Source: Blasia pusilla (lineage: Eukaryota > Marchantiophyta > Marchantiopsida > Blasiales). From it: 64,000 nt of DNA. The stretch spans positions 21,886,001 to 21,950,000 of the forward strand of contig CM114275.1 in NCBI GenBank assembly GCA_050084515.1, written 5' to 3'. Below, in pieces: positions 1 through 11,900 of the stretch. The notes under the pieces were generated by a model. The model saw only the letters and a program-made list of their open reading frames with translations. It searched no databases and was not told where the DNA came from. How positions within the stretch are numbered: the stretch's first letter is position 1; every line of letters begins with the position of its first letter. A program made the position numbers and the translations under genes.

Positions 1-247
1 AGGTGAAACCAATGGCTATTCAACTACCAGAGGGTTGTGGGAGACAAGTAGAACGTGCATCAATGGAGCCAAGTTTGCGGGATGTCAAGAAGATAGGACA
101 CAAGTTCACAGAAGAGACGCTAGATCGTCTGCAAATCGGAGGGGATGAGTTTCTCACAGAAATTGAAAGAAAATGCTTTCGGGAGATGTTAAGGAGACAT
201 GGTAAGGCTTTCTCTTTTACTACACAAGAAATTGGTTGTGTAGACAC
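1..247 (+). pseudogene. Ty3/gypsy pol fragment (segment before RT)
   Basis: The plus strand encodes a stretch with the motif LPEGCGRQVERA followed by EPSLRDVKKIGHKFT and IGGDEFL. From family memory, this kind of sequence sits just upstream of the reverse transcriptase in one group of plant Ty3/gypsy polyproteins. It is cut off by the window edge on the left and stops at a hairpin on the right. Beyond that the strand changes: neighbouring retroelement sequence is read on the minus strand. It probably belongs to a different Ty3 family from the minus-strand element next to it. No RT catalytic motif is present here. Confidence 0.6.
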
Positions 248-274
248 GGGGCTCGACCCTCCTGGTCGAGCCCC
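248..274. repeat. Perfect 11-bp inverted repeat at a strand-switch junction
   Basis: The arms GGGGCTCGACC and GGTCGAGCCCC are exact reverse complements separated by five bases (CTCCT). The hairpin lies exactly between a plus-strand pol fragment and a minus-strand protease/gag fragment, so it marks a rearrangement or insertion breakpoint. Confidence 0.85.
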
Positions 275-289
275 AGAAATAAATCTCAC

Positions 290-930
290 AGGAACTTGGC
301 TCATACGTCCATCCCAGGACTGCCAACCTGGTCTATAAGACGCATTTATCTCACCCGAAGAATCCATCGAAAAACCCATCGGGTACAACATCGCTCCTCC
401 AACTAGTACATCATACGACTCGGTGATGTGACTACCGCAGATACTCCCAACCAGGAGCTATCGGTCCACATGATCCTGGTCTCAACAAAGAAAAAACTTC
501 TCCGTGTCATGAATTGAGACCTATCATTGGCTCCTCCAAGTGATGTTTGAATCTGGAATGGGCAAGGCTCAAGCTCGACCTCCGAATACCCAAACCAATA
601 CATGCCGCTTTCCCAACATCAAAGGTCGGGCACTGAGTCTAACAAGACTCTATCTGGTCTATACCCCTGTCTTGCACGACTCACCAATCGGAAGATCCCA
701 CCGGTTGTCCAACATACATACACCAAGTGTAAGCCTCTCACGATCAATGGTGGCCGGGCCGGGTAATGCATCCATCTTCGCCGCCGCCGCCGCAAGTAGC
801 AGCACCGGGTACTCAATGCTACTCCCGACATAGAGGGTCGCTCCACCGCAACATCCTCATCCACCTCAACACGTGTAGCAAGAAACACCCCACGTTCACA
901 CAATGTGGTCGCGAAGCTGAAATACATGAG
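290..930 (-). pseudogene. Ty3/gypsy protease region (element A, decayed)
   Basis: Read on the minus strand, this contains FQIQTSLGGA and YRPGWQ..DGRMSQ..VRF. These match the aspartic-protease flank of the better preserved element at 34.9-35.3 kb. The catalytic Asp-Ser-Gly triad of that element (LDSGA) reads LDSVP here (near 640), so the active-site Gly is lost. Several frame changes separate the pieces. The methyltransferase and RT that should follow at lower coordinates are missing, because the element is broken near position 280. Confidence 0.6.
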
Positions 931-2757
931 CTAAGTCAACTCCTAAAGCCATCACCTCGTGGCCGAAAACAATGGGGATCCCAACACATCGAAGTTGCCA
1001 TCCGTCATCGATGGATCTTTGCATCCGTGTCTACTATACGCGATGTAGATGCCTCGATCCCCCCACTGCCGGCTCAATAGGCTACGAGGAACCATGGATG
1101 GAGTCCTAAGCACCTCAGACAACAAGAATGACTGGGAAGCCTAGCCCGCCTCCCAGCCTCACCCCCTCTGTGGGTCCAACTCACAAGAGCACCACGTGGC
1201 TCGATGCTCGAGTGGCTCCTCTCAGAATCGCGGTGATGCCTCAACTTTGTCCGCACTCGCCATATAAGAGAGATCATCCCTCCATAAGAGGTGGAAGCCC
1301 TTGCTCCCGAACCTGATCTATCTTTGGATACCACCATAGTAGCAAACTTCTGCTCCAACTGCTCAATCTGGTTGCCATAGCCGACTCTGTCGAGTGGTAG
1401 GGGTAGCCACCGTAGGCTCTCCAACCACCTGGTCCACCTCTACCACCCCTACCACCTCTACCACCTCGGCCTCTTGGAGCTACTCCACCACGGCCACGGC
1501 CCCGATCTCAACTCGGATGAAGATCAAAGCAACGCTCTCGAGGATGACCTAGTCTCCCGCAATGATCACACTGAGTTGGGGCCGATCGAGGCCCATCCTC
1601 CAAAGTCCGTCTCCCATCCTCTTGGGGACAAAACTTCCTAACATGATCACCTCCACATGTCCAATATGACTGCCCCTTGCTACGGGCAGCAAATGAAGGC
1701 AATGGTCTCTGCACAAATGTCCCTCTAGGACTTGGCGAGGTCGCGTGTACCCCCACGACTCCACTACTACTACCACCACCACCACCACTACTACGAGACT
1801 GTGAGGTGGGCGGCTGAACACGAAGTAGTAGTTGTATCCCTACTGAATCGGATGTCACCACTCTCTCCTTCACCATGTTAAGCTCAATCTTCTCGAGATA
1901 GAGCAAACACATGGGTCAATGTGGGTGAATCATCACTCATAAGAGTAGCATCACGTACCCCTCCGGCGTAAATCTCTGTCCAAGATCCCATACCAAATCG
2001 ATCGCTCGATCCTCGTCACACCCAGGTAATCGAAATCAGCGTCGATACGCGTGTATGCCTCACGAAGACTCTCACAGTCTTTCGCTCAAATTCTTGAAGA
2101 TTCCTCAACTTCTCCGTCTTCACTCCTTGATAGTTCTTCTTCAACCTCTTGAAGAACTCTGCAACCGGGCTAAACGATGGTGGGGCACTAGTACCTCCAC
2201 TAGTACCCCCACTCCGGCTCGTACTCGTACCACTCGGCTGGTCGGGTCGGGCCGGGCATAGTAAGAGCACTACTACCAATACCACCATGGGTGATAGACA
2301 CATAGCCTAGAGACCAATATTGTCTCCATGCCTCAATCTCAGCAACATGGTCCTTCCTAAACTCATGGTAATCATCCATGGGTGGTCCTTCCAAGTGCTG
2401 AAACAACCCCTTCCAAGCCAAGAAGGGTGTAAACAACGTGGCGTTCATAACATCTGCATATATCACACCACGTATCAAACTCCTGCATGAAGTCCTCCAA
2501 CTCAATGGTACCCATTGCACCGAGTATCGTCGTGGGCCCTTCATGGCCCCATATCCACCGTCCATGTCCCAAATCAATGGAGCTGCAACACTCGATAACA
2601 ACGTAGAAGACTCGGTGTTTGGAACACCCTCGTCCTCCTCTTCATCAACCGTCAAAAGTGGAAAAGGTAGCTGATACCTAAATCCACTCCGTGTGAAACC
2701 ACCATTGTCCGCACCACAGTCCCCAACCAGACCACCCGACAGCTCCGTGATGACCAA
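931..2757 (-). pseudogene. Ty3/gypsy gag with CCHC knuckle (element A, decayed)
   Basis: The minus strand holds a gag remnant in several frames. Near 2,400 the capsid-like segment reads AWKGLFQHLEGPPMDDYHEF with EIEAWRQYW, closely parallel to gag of the elements at 5.9-6.3 kb and 36.9-37.4 kb. Near 1,510-1,560 there is an intact zinc knuckle CDHCGRLGHPRERC (C-x2-C-x4-H-x4-C), which would bind nucleic acid in the virus-like particle. Low-complexity Ser/Gly/Val runs from a trinucleotide tract lie at 1,760-1,800. No long intact frame remains. Confidence 0.65.
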
Positions 2758-3522
2758 CGCCGATGCCGCACCACCACCAAATTACCCAAGTGACGTCAAT
2801 GTCGCTCTACTATTGTAGCTCTACTAGCTATGGGTGTAGGCAACCTAACCTCTCATCACCACAAGAAGACTCCCACGGTCTACTGGTCATCACTCCAGCC
2901 TCACTATCAGTAGCACACAGGAGTAACACTATTATGGAAATCAGCGTCAACCCTAACAATGGCAAGCAAGCAAAAGCACAATGGAGGGGATCCAAACACA
3001 GGAAATCCAACGACAACCCTCCAATCGCAAATGGAAATCAAGGTAACACAATCCACCAAACGTGGTGCCCTCTGAATCCACAAAACCCACCACACAATTC
3101 TAGCGCAATAGCTACTCCGCCACGGGTCGATGACGTGCTAGTCGAACTCGCAGCACCTGAAAATATCACCTGCATGGAGAGGCTACACCGTACTATGCGC
3201 TAGAGGTACATCAACCAAAAACCTGAGATGCATAAAGTGCCTAACACCTCTCCAAACAGCACCAAATGAGCTACAACAGTATGTACACTGGCATAGTTAA
3301 GAACTCAGCAGTTAAGCGTCCTCCAGGCAGAATAGCCCAAAGATGGGTGACCAGTTATGCAAAACTCAAATCCTAAATCCTGCAAAAATTGCCTCACGCC
3401 CAAGCAAGCAAGCTTGCTTGCTCCTTGCTCCTTGCTCCTTACTCCGCCTCTCACGCCCACTCGCCCCGAGCTACCACGAGTTGCCTCGAAGCCTCTATAC
3501 CTCGAGGTGTATGTTGAAATCC
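2758..3522. other. Spacer between two minus-strand Ty3 elements
   Basis: No gene is recognised. It lies upstream of element A gag and beyond the broken end of element B, so LTR or leader sequence of element A is likely to be here. I could not match a pair of long terminal repeats by eye. Confidence 0.35.
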
Positions 3523-3834
3523 CTATATTGTAGATATCGGCGATAACTCAAAATATATGTGGACCAATCTTGCCACGTGACGTAATGATACTCGCGGTGC
3601 GGTCTCATTTCTCTCCACATAAAGATACTCATGCACCCGTATGCCCACGTGCAACACTACAACTAATCCGGTGCTAATCCCTCCAAAGAGATCTAACACC
3701 CTAACATCCTCCTCTGGACACTGCCACACAACGGATGTGGTATCCATTGGTGTCAACGTCTCCACTCCAAGATCTTGATTGCTACTTGACTCTCGCCGCT
3801 CCGGGATAAAGGCATAACCCCACGCTTGCCTCAC
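3523..3834 (-). pseudogene. Cytosine-5 DNA methyltransferase fragment in Ty3 element B
   Basis: The minus strand reads VRVLDLFGGISTGLV followed by an EYLYVE-type strand and a His pair. This is motif I (S-adenosylmethionine binding) of a cytosine-5 DNA methyltransferase, with the FxGIxTG core intact. The segment before it (PMDTTSVVWQCPEEDVRVLDLF) matches residue for residue the spacing seen at 34.3-34.6 kb (PLDTTPIVWCIPEEGIRVLDLF). The fragment ends near 3,523, before the catalytic Cys region. It lies downstream of a protease remnant on the same strand, the same slot as in the fuller element, so the methyltransferase is a family trait rather than a chance insertion. Confidence 0.7.
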
Positions 3835-4024
3835 GAGGTCGTCCCCACTCCTGTGTAGCTCTCAAGTCGTACCCCACAATGGTGAAGAGGTCTCACCAAC
3901 ATGGGAAGAGACACTTGCCAAGGCCTGTCTCTCCGTGGGAAAATCCGCTACCGGGACATCCTCTACATTGTACATTCCCCTCCAAAAACTCTTTTGGCCA
4001 GGTAACACTACCGATGAAAGCTGC

Positions 4025-4833
4025 CTATGTGATCACATACTCGTTTCGTGGTCGACTACCTGGTCCCATAAATTGCACGGATAACTGACTCATTTTCCCG
4101 TCACCTAACCACCACCCTAGTTGATAAGCAATGATCTCCTCCCATAAGTCAAGGATGAATCCTAGGGGATATACTATGGTACTTCCCACCAACACATTGT
4201 ACGACTCAATTGGTGTCGTAATCGCATGTGTGAGCACCATAGCACTATCCGTCACATGCTCATTTTGGACTCTAACGACTATCTCCTATCGAGTCATATA
4301 CTGCGTGGGTGACATACCCCCAATTGAGGTATGTATCTGGAAGGGACAAGGCCAACGTCGGTCTTCCGTAACCCTATGCTAAACACGCCGCCTTCCCTAA
4401 CATCAAGGGCTGCGCTCCCGAATCAAGTAGAATGCTGTGCGGGTGATACATTGTCCGTCGGACTAACCAAGCGAATTACTCCACCTCGATTATCCAATAA
4501 CACCACGCCAGATGTCACCACGGTCCGCTCTATGGCCGGTCAAGCTGGCATATCTACCAACTTTTCCGCCGCTAAATGCCATGTCTTAGTGGAGGACGTC
4601 CCGAGCAGCTGCTCTGAGGGTAAGTCCACCACCTTCTCAACTACTTGTGAACGAGAGGCAATCACCTCTCCATGCTCACACAATATGGCAACGAGCCGAA
4701 ACACATCAGTTGGTCCAACTCCCAACGTCGCCAACTTGATGGCGGAAAATAGCGGAGCTTGGCTCATCCTGGTGGCCACCTCCAACACTGTGGTCGACAC
4801 CAACTCCACTCGAGCGGGCAAAGGAGCCGTCAC
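4025..4833 (-). pseudogene. Ty3/gypsy protease region (element B, decayed)
   Basis: The minus strand encodes SYNVLVGSTIVYPLGF then a GWW.GDGKMSQLSVQF segment, paralogous to SYDVLVGGVVLYPMGFSL in the element at 34.9 kb. Further upstream (4,540-4,833) is the linker with RVELVSTTVLEVATRMSQAPLF, which parallels the region at 35.3-35.6 kb. Stops and frame changes interrupt it. It sits between gag (higher coordinates) and the methyltransferase fragment (lower coordinates). Confidence 0.6.
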
Positions 4834-5194
4834 ATGAACTCCTCATGCCATCCACACATATGTCTGACCTGTAGGCATCGCTGGTTGTCGAGGCACCATC
4901 GATGGTGTGTGTAGTGCCTCTAACAATGTGAATGACTGTGGACCCCTGGCCTGCCGCCCATCGATCCCCTCCTATGGATCAATCTCAACCTCACCTCTCG
5001 ATGGCTCAATTACTCTTGTAGCACCCCGAGTCACCACTGCAGCTGCCTCAACCTAAGCCGCACTACACATAAATCCCATACTAGCAAGATCCTCACCTGG
5101 ATCAAGGTAAGAGGTGGAAGCTGGAGTCACACTAGCTACGTACTCTCGGCTCCATGCCTTCCCTGAGCTGCATCATCGTCATGGCAGCAATCCT

Positions 5195-6590
5195 CTACTC
5201 CAACTGATCTATGCGTGAGAGAAGCGGCGACTCTGGTGCTCTCGCTCCATCTCCTCTAGCAGGTGGTGGTCCTCTACCACCACGTCCAATAACACCTCCT
5301 CGACCTCCTCCAAGATGACCGCTCCCAGGCTCTCGGCCTACCTCTCGACGTGCCTCTCGACGAAGGTCAAAAAATCTATCCCTAGTATGACCATATCTAA
5401 GGCAATAGTCACACTCATATTGTGGTGGGGCCATCCTCTATGGCTCCTGAGCAGTCGGAGGCCCTCGTGGTCCTCTACCATGATGTGGGCAATCTCTCTG
5501 CCTATGAGGCCCACCACACGTCCAACATCATCGGTCCCTTCTGGGCAACATATATAGGCACGAGTCATCGCCTCACAGACTCACGGTACTCGCCCTGCTC
5601 TCTGATCACACTATCCCGCTCTCGTAGTACTAGTGCTCGCCGTGGCACGTATGGGGTTATCGTCGCTTGTGGCGTTGACTCTCAGGAAAATCCAGTGGTC
5701 ACTACTTGCTCCTCACTCATGTTGAGCTCAATACGCTCACACAACTCGAAGACTACCTTCAATGTGGGCTTCGCTATGTGAATCATCATTGTATCTTGGA
5801 CTCTCCTTCGTAGTTCTTGGTCCAGAATCCCGTACCAATATTGGATTGACTACGCCTCAGTCACTCCATAAGTAGCAATGATCAGCCTCCTCATGCGCGT
5901 GAATGCCTCTCTCAGACTCTCAACCAATCGTTGGTGAAAATCCTGTAGACTCTTCAACTTGTCGTGGTAGAGGGCCACCCAGCTTCAATCTCATAGTGGA
6001 GTTCTTCCGACAGCTGGGGAAGAGCTACGAGGGCGTATGCACCAGATCTTTGCCACATTGCATGTATCACTGCTCTCCTCTCCATCTAGTCTCCGGGCTG
6101 ATGGTGTGTGTCTTTCTCCTCTCACTATCCCATCATATGCCTTATAACCACTAGTGGATACATGCCTTGGAGCCCAACACATCCTCCATGCATTGATCTC
6201 TACTAAATATAGCGATCGAAACTCCATGTAATCATCCATCAGAGGACCCTCCAAGTGTTGGAACAACCCCTTCCATGCCATGAAAGGGTTGAATCGTGTC
6301 GAGGTCCGTATCTCCTAGAAGTCGTACCACGTATCGAACTCCTGGATGAAGTCATCTAAGTTGATGGTGCCCACTGCACCCAAGAAATGATGTATCCCCT
6401 GATGGCTTATGTCGTCCATCTCCTGCCAAGTGACACCGCCTCTGTCTATGATCTCGTCACAAGACCCAATGTCTAGTGATGACGATCGAGCCAAGGATGG
6501 AAGTCAAGGTGGCTCCTCACTAAAAATCCCTCGATATCTCACCCCACTCCATGTCACACCACCACTACTGCTCGAATCCCATTCTTCCCA
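5195..6590 (-). pseudogene. Ty3/gypsy gag with damaged CCHC knuckle (element B)
   Basis: The capsid-like segment AWKGLFQHLEGPLMDDYMEF (near 6,230-6,280) is almost identical to element A. The nucleocapsid knuckle near 5,390-5,430 reads CDYCLRYGHTRDRF, so the final Cys of C-x2-C-x4-H-x4-C is replaced by Phe and zinc binding is probably lost. Frames change several times. It is followed at lower coordinates by protease and methyltransferase remnants of the same element. Confidence 0.65.
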
Positions 6591-6599
6591 ACCCTAGAA

Positions 6600-8000
6600 G
6601 AACACCGTGGTGATCACCTTGTCTCACACCCTCAAACACTCAGACTCACCAAGAGTCTCCCGCGCTCCTCACTAGCTCACCTATGCTAATGGTAACCCCA
6701 TGATGACACACCAAGCCTCACGCACACTCAAATTCGGGCTCACCTTGAGCCTCCCGACTATCTAACCTAATCACCAACATACGCTTGGGTCATACAGTCG
6801 ACCCATACTTGGCAACCGTCATATAAACATGCTACACATGTAAGAAGTCTACACTGGTCACCATAACTGAACCCATCTAGCACTTGCTACTACCCAACCT
6901 AGCACCCTCACTGACACGAGACAAGTACGGGAAATGATAAGATATACAATCTTATTGATCTTATCTTTGGAAATTCTCCTAGTCGATTCTATGACATTGA
7001 CTTCTTGAGAGATTCAGTTATTTTAAAACCAAAAAATAGAGATGTTGACGTTATAAATTCACACATCATCTCTCAATTTCTTCAAGGGGAAATACTTATT
7101 CTCCGTATTTTTTTAATGATTTTGATACTAATAAAAAATTACTTCTTCTCACTAATTTTGAATATATTAGATATAGGAGCGTGTGTACCTTGACATCCAC
7201 TCTATTCCGAATAAGGGGATAGATAGGTCATGTATATCCCATTGAATTTTTGAACGCATGCTTGTCTTCTTCACTATCTCTACATCATTTATGTTTGGAG
7301 ATTGGTGCACCAATCTTGTTGGTATGAAACATGAACGGGTCATAGAGACAAGCAAACCTCGAAGCAAACAATACTAGATTCGTGGTTGTTGGATTTATGC
7401 AACATTGCATAGATACTGAAATCATTACAAGAAAGAATTTCGAAGGTAGAATTTTTATTCCATGTATCCAATTGATTGCCTTCAACTTAACTATGTAGGT
7501 TTCAATTTTTTACTTGTCCAACTTTTGTAAGACTATTAATGAGTCTCAAAACCAACTTCTAAAAAAATTCAAACGTATTTACTTAGAATAAGAAAGAAAA
7601 ATTCCGTACACATTAGAATAATAAATAATGAACACAAAATTTTTTAATTATTTATTTTTCTTACACTCATATATAATGTATACAAAAACATACTTATACG
7701 AAAAACATTAGTAAGGTGTTCGTGTGATACATGAGAGAAATTCGAATGACTAATATAGAATATATAATATGTGAATGTAAAAAATTAATGATGTTCTTCA
7801 CAAATTCAATTTGTTTTTTATAATATATGAAATATTTTCAAAAAAGGAAAAACTCTGTCCAAATAAGATAAAAATATAATATATTAATTATATTATAAAA
7901 ATGCATGTGTTTAATATCCCACGGGCACCTTACCAGTAAATACGAGTAGAAATCCTCGGAGTCCCCTAATATGCTATCCAAGAGTGGATGTGGTTGACTG
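6600..8000. other. Gene-free stretch, very AT-rich from about 6,940
   Basis: No coding signal or RNA gene is seen. The first 350 bases resemble the flank of the retroelement and may be leader or LTR. From about 6,940 to 7,900 the sequence is strongly AT-rich with many short A and T runs. Confidence 0.5.
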
Positions 8001-8454
8001 CACTCAACTCCGATCCGCTCTATTTCTTGGCGGGTGGATGGATCCGGGGGGCAGAGTCGCGTCGGCGCGCCGGAATCTGGACTTTGCGGCAAGGTGGGGC
8101 CAGTTTGTTAATGAGATCAATAGTTATACGCCGCTTAATTTCTGTCGTGGGGTCTCTCTGATGAGAAGGTAATTTTGTGGCGCTTGTGATGTTCTTTTCC
8201 CTGTGTTTGAATTTTGTGTGTGATGCTGGAGCGATTGCGGGAGTGCACTGTCGAGTTTGGGTGTGGAGGTCGGAGTTGGAATCTTGCATTGGAATTGAAT
8301 GAATTGGATTTTTGCCGTGGATTCCAGGCGCACTTTGAAGGAATGAAGAGCTCAGGTGCTGAAGATTGTTTTCTTGAAAATGGTTATCGGAGCTTCAGGT
8401 CTGCAAGGTATATGCTAGATTTCTTGGCTTAAGGAATAGAGTGGCGATGCGCTC

Positions 8455-8901
8455 ATGACCATCACGAGAGTGCCGGTTCTTCACGTGAGACGAGCGATGG
8501 GGTGCGCGAGGATGTGCTGCCAGGCGAGTCTGCCTGTTCTGACCAGGCCGTACTGTGCTGTCGGCCACAGTTCGTCTAGGTTCGCAGAAGTGCCACCTAG
8601 ATATTTCAAGGTGAGACACTGCATTCATTCAATCATGCCCGTCGTAGCAAAGAGAGAGAGACTGTACTCATTAAGTAGTGCTGTCGTAGCCTTACGACCA
8701 TAGACCCCGCTCTGGTTGGACGGTGCTTGAGACTGGGATGGGTGTAGAGAGAGAAGCAAATGAAGAAGGTACCATATGAGAAGAGGGAGACACTCTCATA
8801 TAGTGTGAGTGCTGACCAAACAACGTGTTTGTGCGGAGCTTCCAAGTGTCAACCAAGAAACTCTTCACCACACCATCTACTTTACCTGATTGGGATCCCC
8901 A

Positions 8902-8936
<35 letters not shown>

Positions 8937-11900
8937 CATTCTAGAATTCTTTTGCAGAGGAATTCTAATTAAGCCTTTGTGATCCCTTCCATGTGTGTTA
9001 TAATGAAATACCTCCGACGTGCACCTTCACGTCCAAGTTTCTCAAACACATGTGCTTGGGGTTCCCATTCTGATGACATTCCCTAAACATTCACCTAAAC
9101 TAGAAGTTCACACTGGAAACCCTGCACACATGGTGGAGGAGATTCAACTCTCTCCTTCGTGTTGAATTTCTTGATGGACTTTCTGTTGTACTGGTCCCTC
9201 CCAGATTCAACCGGATCCGGCTTGGGTTACTCAGCATACAAGCGATGAGAAGGTGCCTATGTTGACCGCAAGGAATGATGGCATTGTTTGGACCGGACGG
9301 CAATCAAAATCCTTGCAAGATCGCCTCTTGCTCTTGGATGGAAAAGCTCTAGTGTTTCGTGCGTATTACAGAATTAATAGTAAGTGTATCTCTAATCGTA
9401 CCTCCAGCCTCCAGCAGATGTCAGTATGCCAGTAAGAATGGCAATGGCGCCCAAGTTTGTACTGTATTACTAACTCTTGCTGCTTGTCCGTAAAGCCAGA
9501 GTAAGCCATAACTCTCTGAAGAGCATGACTAGAGACGATTCTGCTGATAACTCTGGATGGGACTCGACCATGACAACAGTTCTTGCACTGAATGAAGTAG
9601 GTGCCCAACGAAATCTCTACTGTCTTCTGAGATTGTCTTCTTGGGAAGTGGATGCTCTGTGAACTAGTCTCTTTTTGTGTGGTCAGTTTCCACTGCCCCT
9701 TCATTTAAGTTTCGTTCAAAGGTATGTGCCAGAAAGCTTGGGGATCCAAACTATCCAAGAAAAATTGAGGAAACAGAAACTTGTTTTGTGTTCATGAACA
9801 TTGAATGGAAGACAAAATCTGTCATGATAGGAACTTGGGTTGGTGGTATTTAATTTTGAGGGGCTGTCCTAACTAAGTTGCTTGTCTTTGTTTCCTTAAA
9901 CCAGATATTAAGTTTGTTGGAGCTGGATCCCTCTCATGCTGCGGTGAGTGGCAATTATCCTCTCTCTGCAATAGCTCGATTTGTCCGTCTTGATGGAGAA
10001 TTGTAGATTATCTCAAGTGTTTCTTCAATCCCATGTCAAATTTGTTATATCTTATGAGCCAAGAATGTTAAAAATTTCAAACAAGGGTGGAAGTCAGGTT
10101 GGTGACAGTGAAGACTGTTAGTGATGATTCGACTTGGTGTTGTGGGATATTCTCCAGGTCATATTTGACTTTCAAGGTGCGGGGTTGTAAAACGATCTAC
10201 TGCACTCAATTTGAGGTGAACCCTTTTGATTTCTCTTAGTCTGTCTGTGCACATCCACATCCACATGTTATGAAGGGTTCGGTATGTGTTGTCCCAGCTT
10301 CTGTGCCTAATAGGTACCCTGTGTTCTTAAGGTAATGAAGCTAGTGATATTTGCAGTCATACAAGGCAAGTGTGAGATGTGGTATATCTGGAAAGCTTCC
10401 AGGAAAAGAGAGAATTTCAGATGATGTCTACTGGACAATTGAGGGCCAAGTTACACAGTTCTCAGGAGCATCTGCTGTGGAAGGAATCAAGTCATACCCT
10501 GTTCATTAGCAGGGTTAACACAAAAGGGTCATTGTGGATTGATTGCAGGACCCAACTTCAGACATCTTTTGTATCCAGGTTATAAAGCAAATCGATCCCC
10601 AACTCCTGATACAGTTTGCCAGGCCATAAACTATACGAAAGCTGCTCTTCTGTCCATGGGTCTCCAAGTTTTAGAGGTATCATTCATGTGGGTCCTGAAC
10701 CATGCTCAGTTCAGTGTATGTTGGTTCAGCTTTTTCTTGGTTTCAGGAGTGACTAATGAAACTTGATGAGGCGTTATGAGCAGGTGCCAGGGGTAGAAGC
10801 TGATGACGTCATAGGAACTCTTACCCTCAAGGCTGTGGCAGCTGGGATGAAGGTACTTAAATGCCTCCAATGTTAAGAAGTCACTTGTTGTTCATTCTAT
10901 TTCTCTTTATTTGCACTTGTCGTTCCTTCTTAAAGGTTGGTGGCCTGCATATACTTCTGGTGAAATTCTACTTTTGTGCATGCCACTTTCTTTAATAGAG
11001 CTTGTGCAATCAATTCCTTTTGATTTTACAGGTCAGGGTGGCATCACCAGACAAGGATTTTTTCCAACTACTTTGCCCTCAAGTGCGACTCTTGAGATCC
11101 CTTCCTAAAGGACCTGGGTTGGTGACTTAGAGACCTTACTGGAAATCTTGACTGGTGTGAGTTGAAGGAATTGCCCATATGGCTGTGCATCCCTAAAAAG
11201 ATAAAGTCAATACAAGAGTATACCTGTAAGCAGTATTCATGAAGTTGGTATGGATAGATGGTTGATCCAACTTTCAAGTGGCTGATAATAATGCATCCAT
11301 TTGTTTAATAATCCTATTTTTGATTTGTTTGAAATAATATAAGGTCCTAGTAACAAGTGTCTGGATGTGTTTGTCATGTTGGGAACAGGTTCATGTCGTT
11401 TGGAGTAGAAGAGTTTGGACAGAAGTTTCCAGACATGGTTCCTTCACAATTTGTTGATATGCAGGCTCTTGTTGGTGACAAAGCCGACAATATTCCAGGT
11501 TATCATGCATGTTCCATTTAACCAGCTCCTGTGAGAGAAGATATGCTGTATGATGATGGTTTAACTGCTTTTTGTTGCCTGGTCACATGGAACTTAGGTT
11601 TGACGCCTGTGGGCCTTTACTTAAAGGAAGTGTTGGCACTGGTGATGTACTAATAGTGTACAATACGAAGAAACGGGATCTACACTAGACCTCAATGGAT
11701 ATTGTGGTCCAAAGCCACCAGTGGTTTGTTTAACAAATCTGAGAGTTTCCTCAAAACAGGTGTAAGAGGCATTGGAGATAAAACTGCACGCAATTTGATT
11801 CATAAATGGGGTAAGTGAACGCTGATTTTTGGGAACTGAAATTGAAGCTATGGATGATTGCATACATTCACTCTGAACAAAAGCTCTTTGTGCTGAGATG

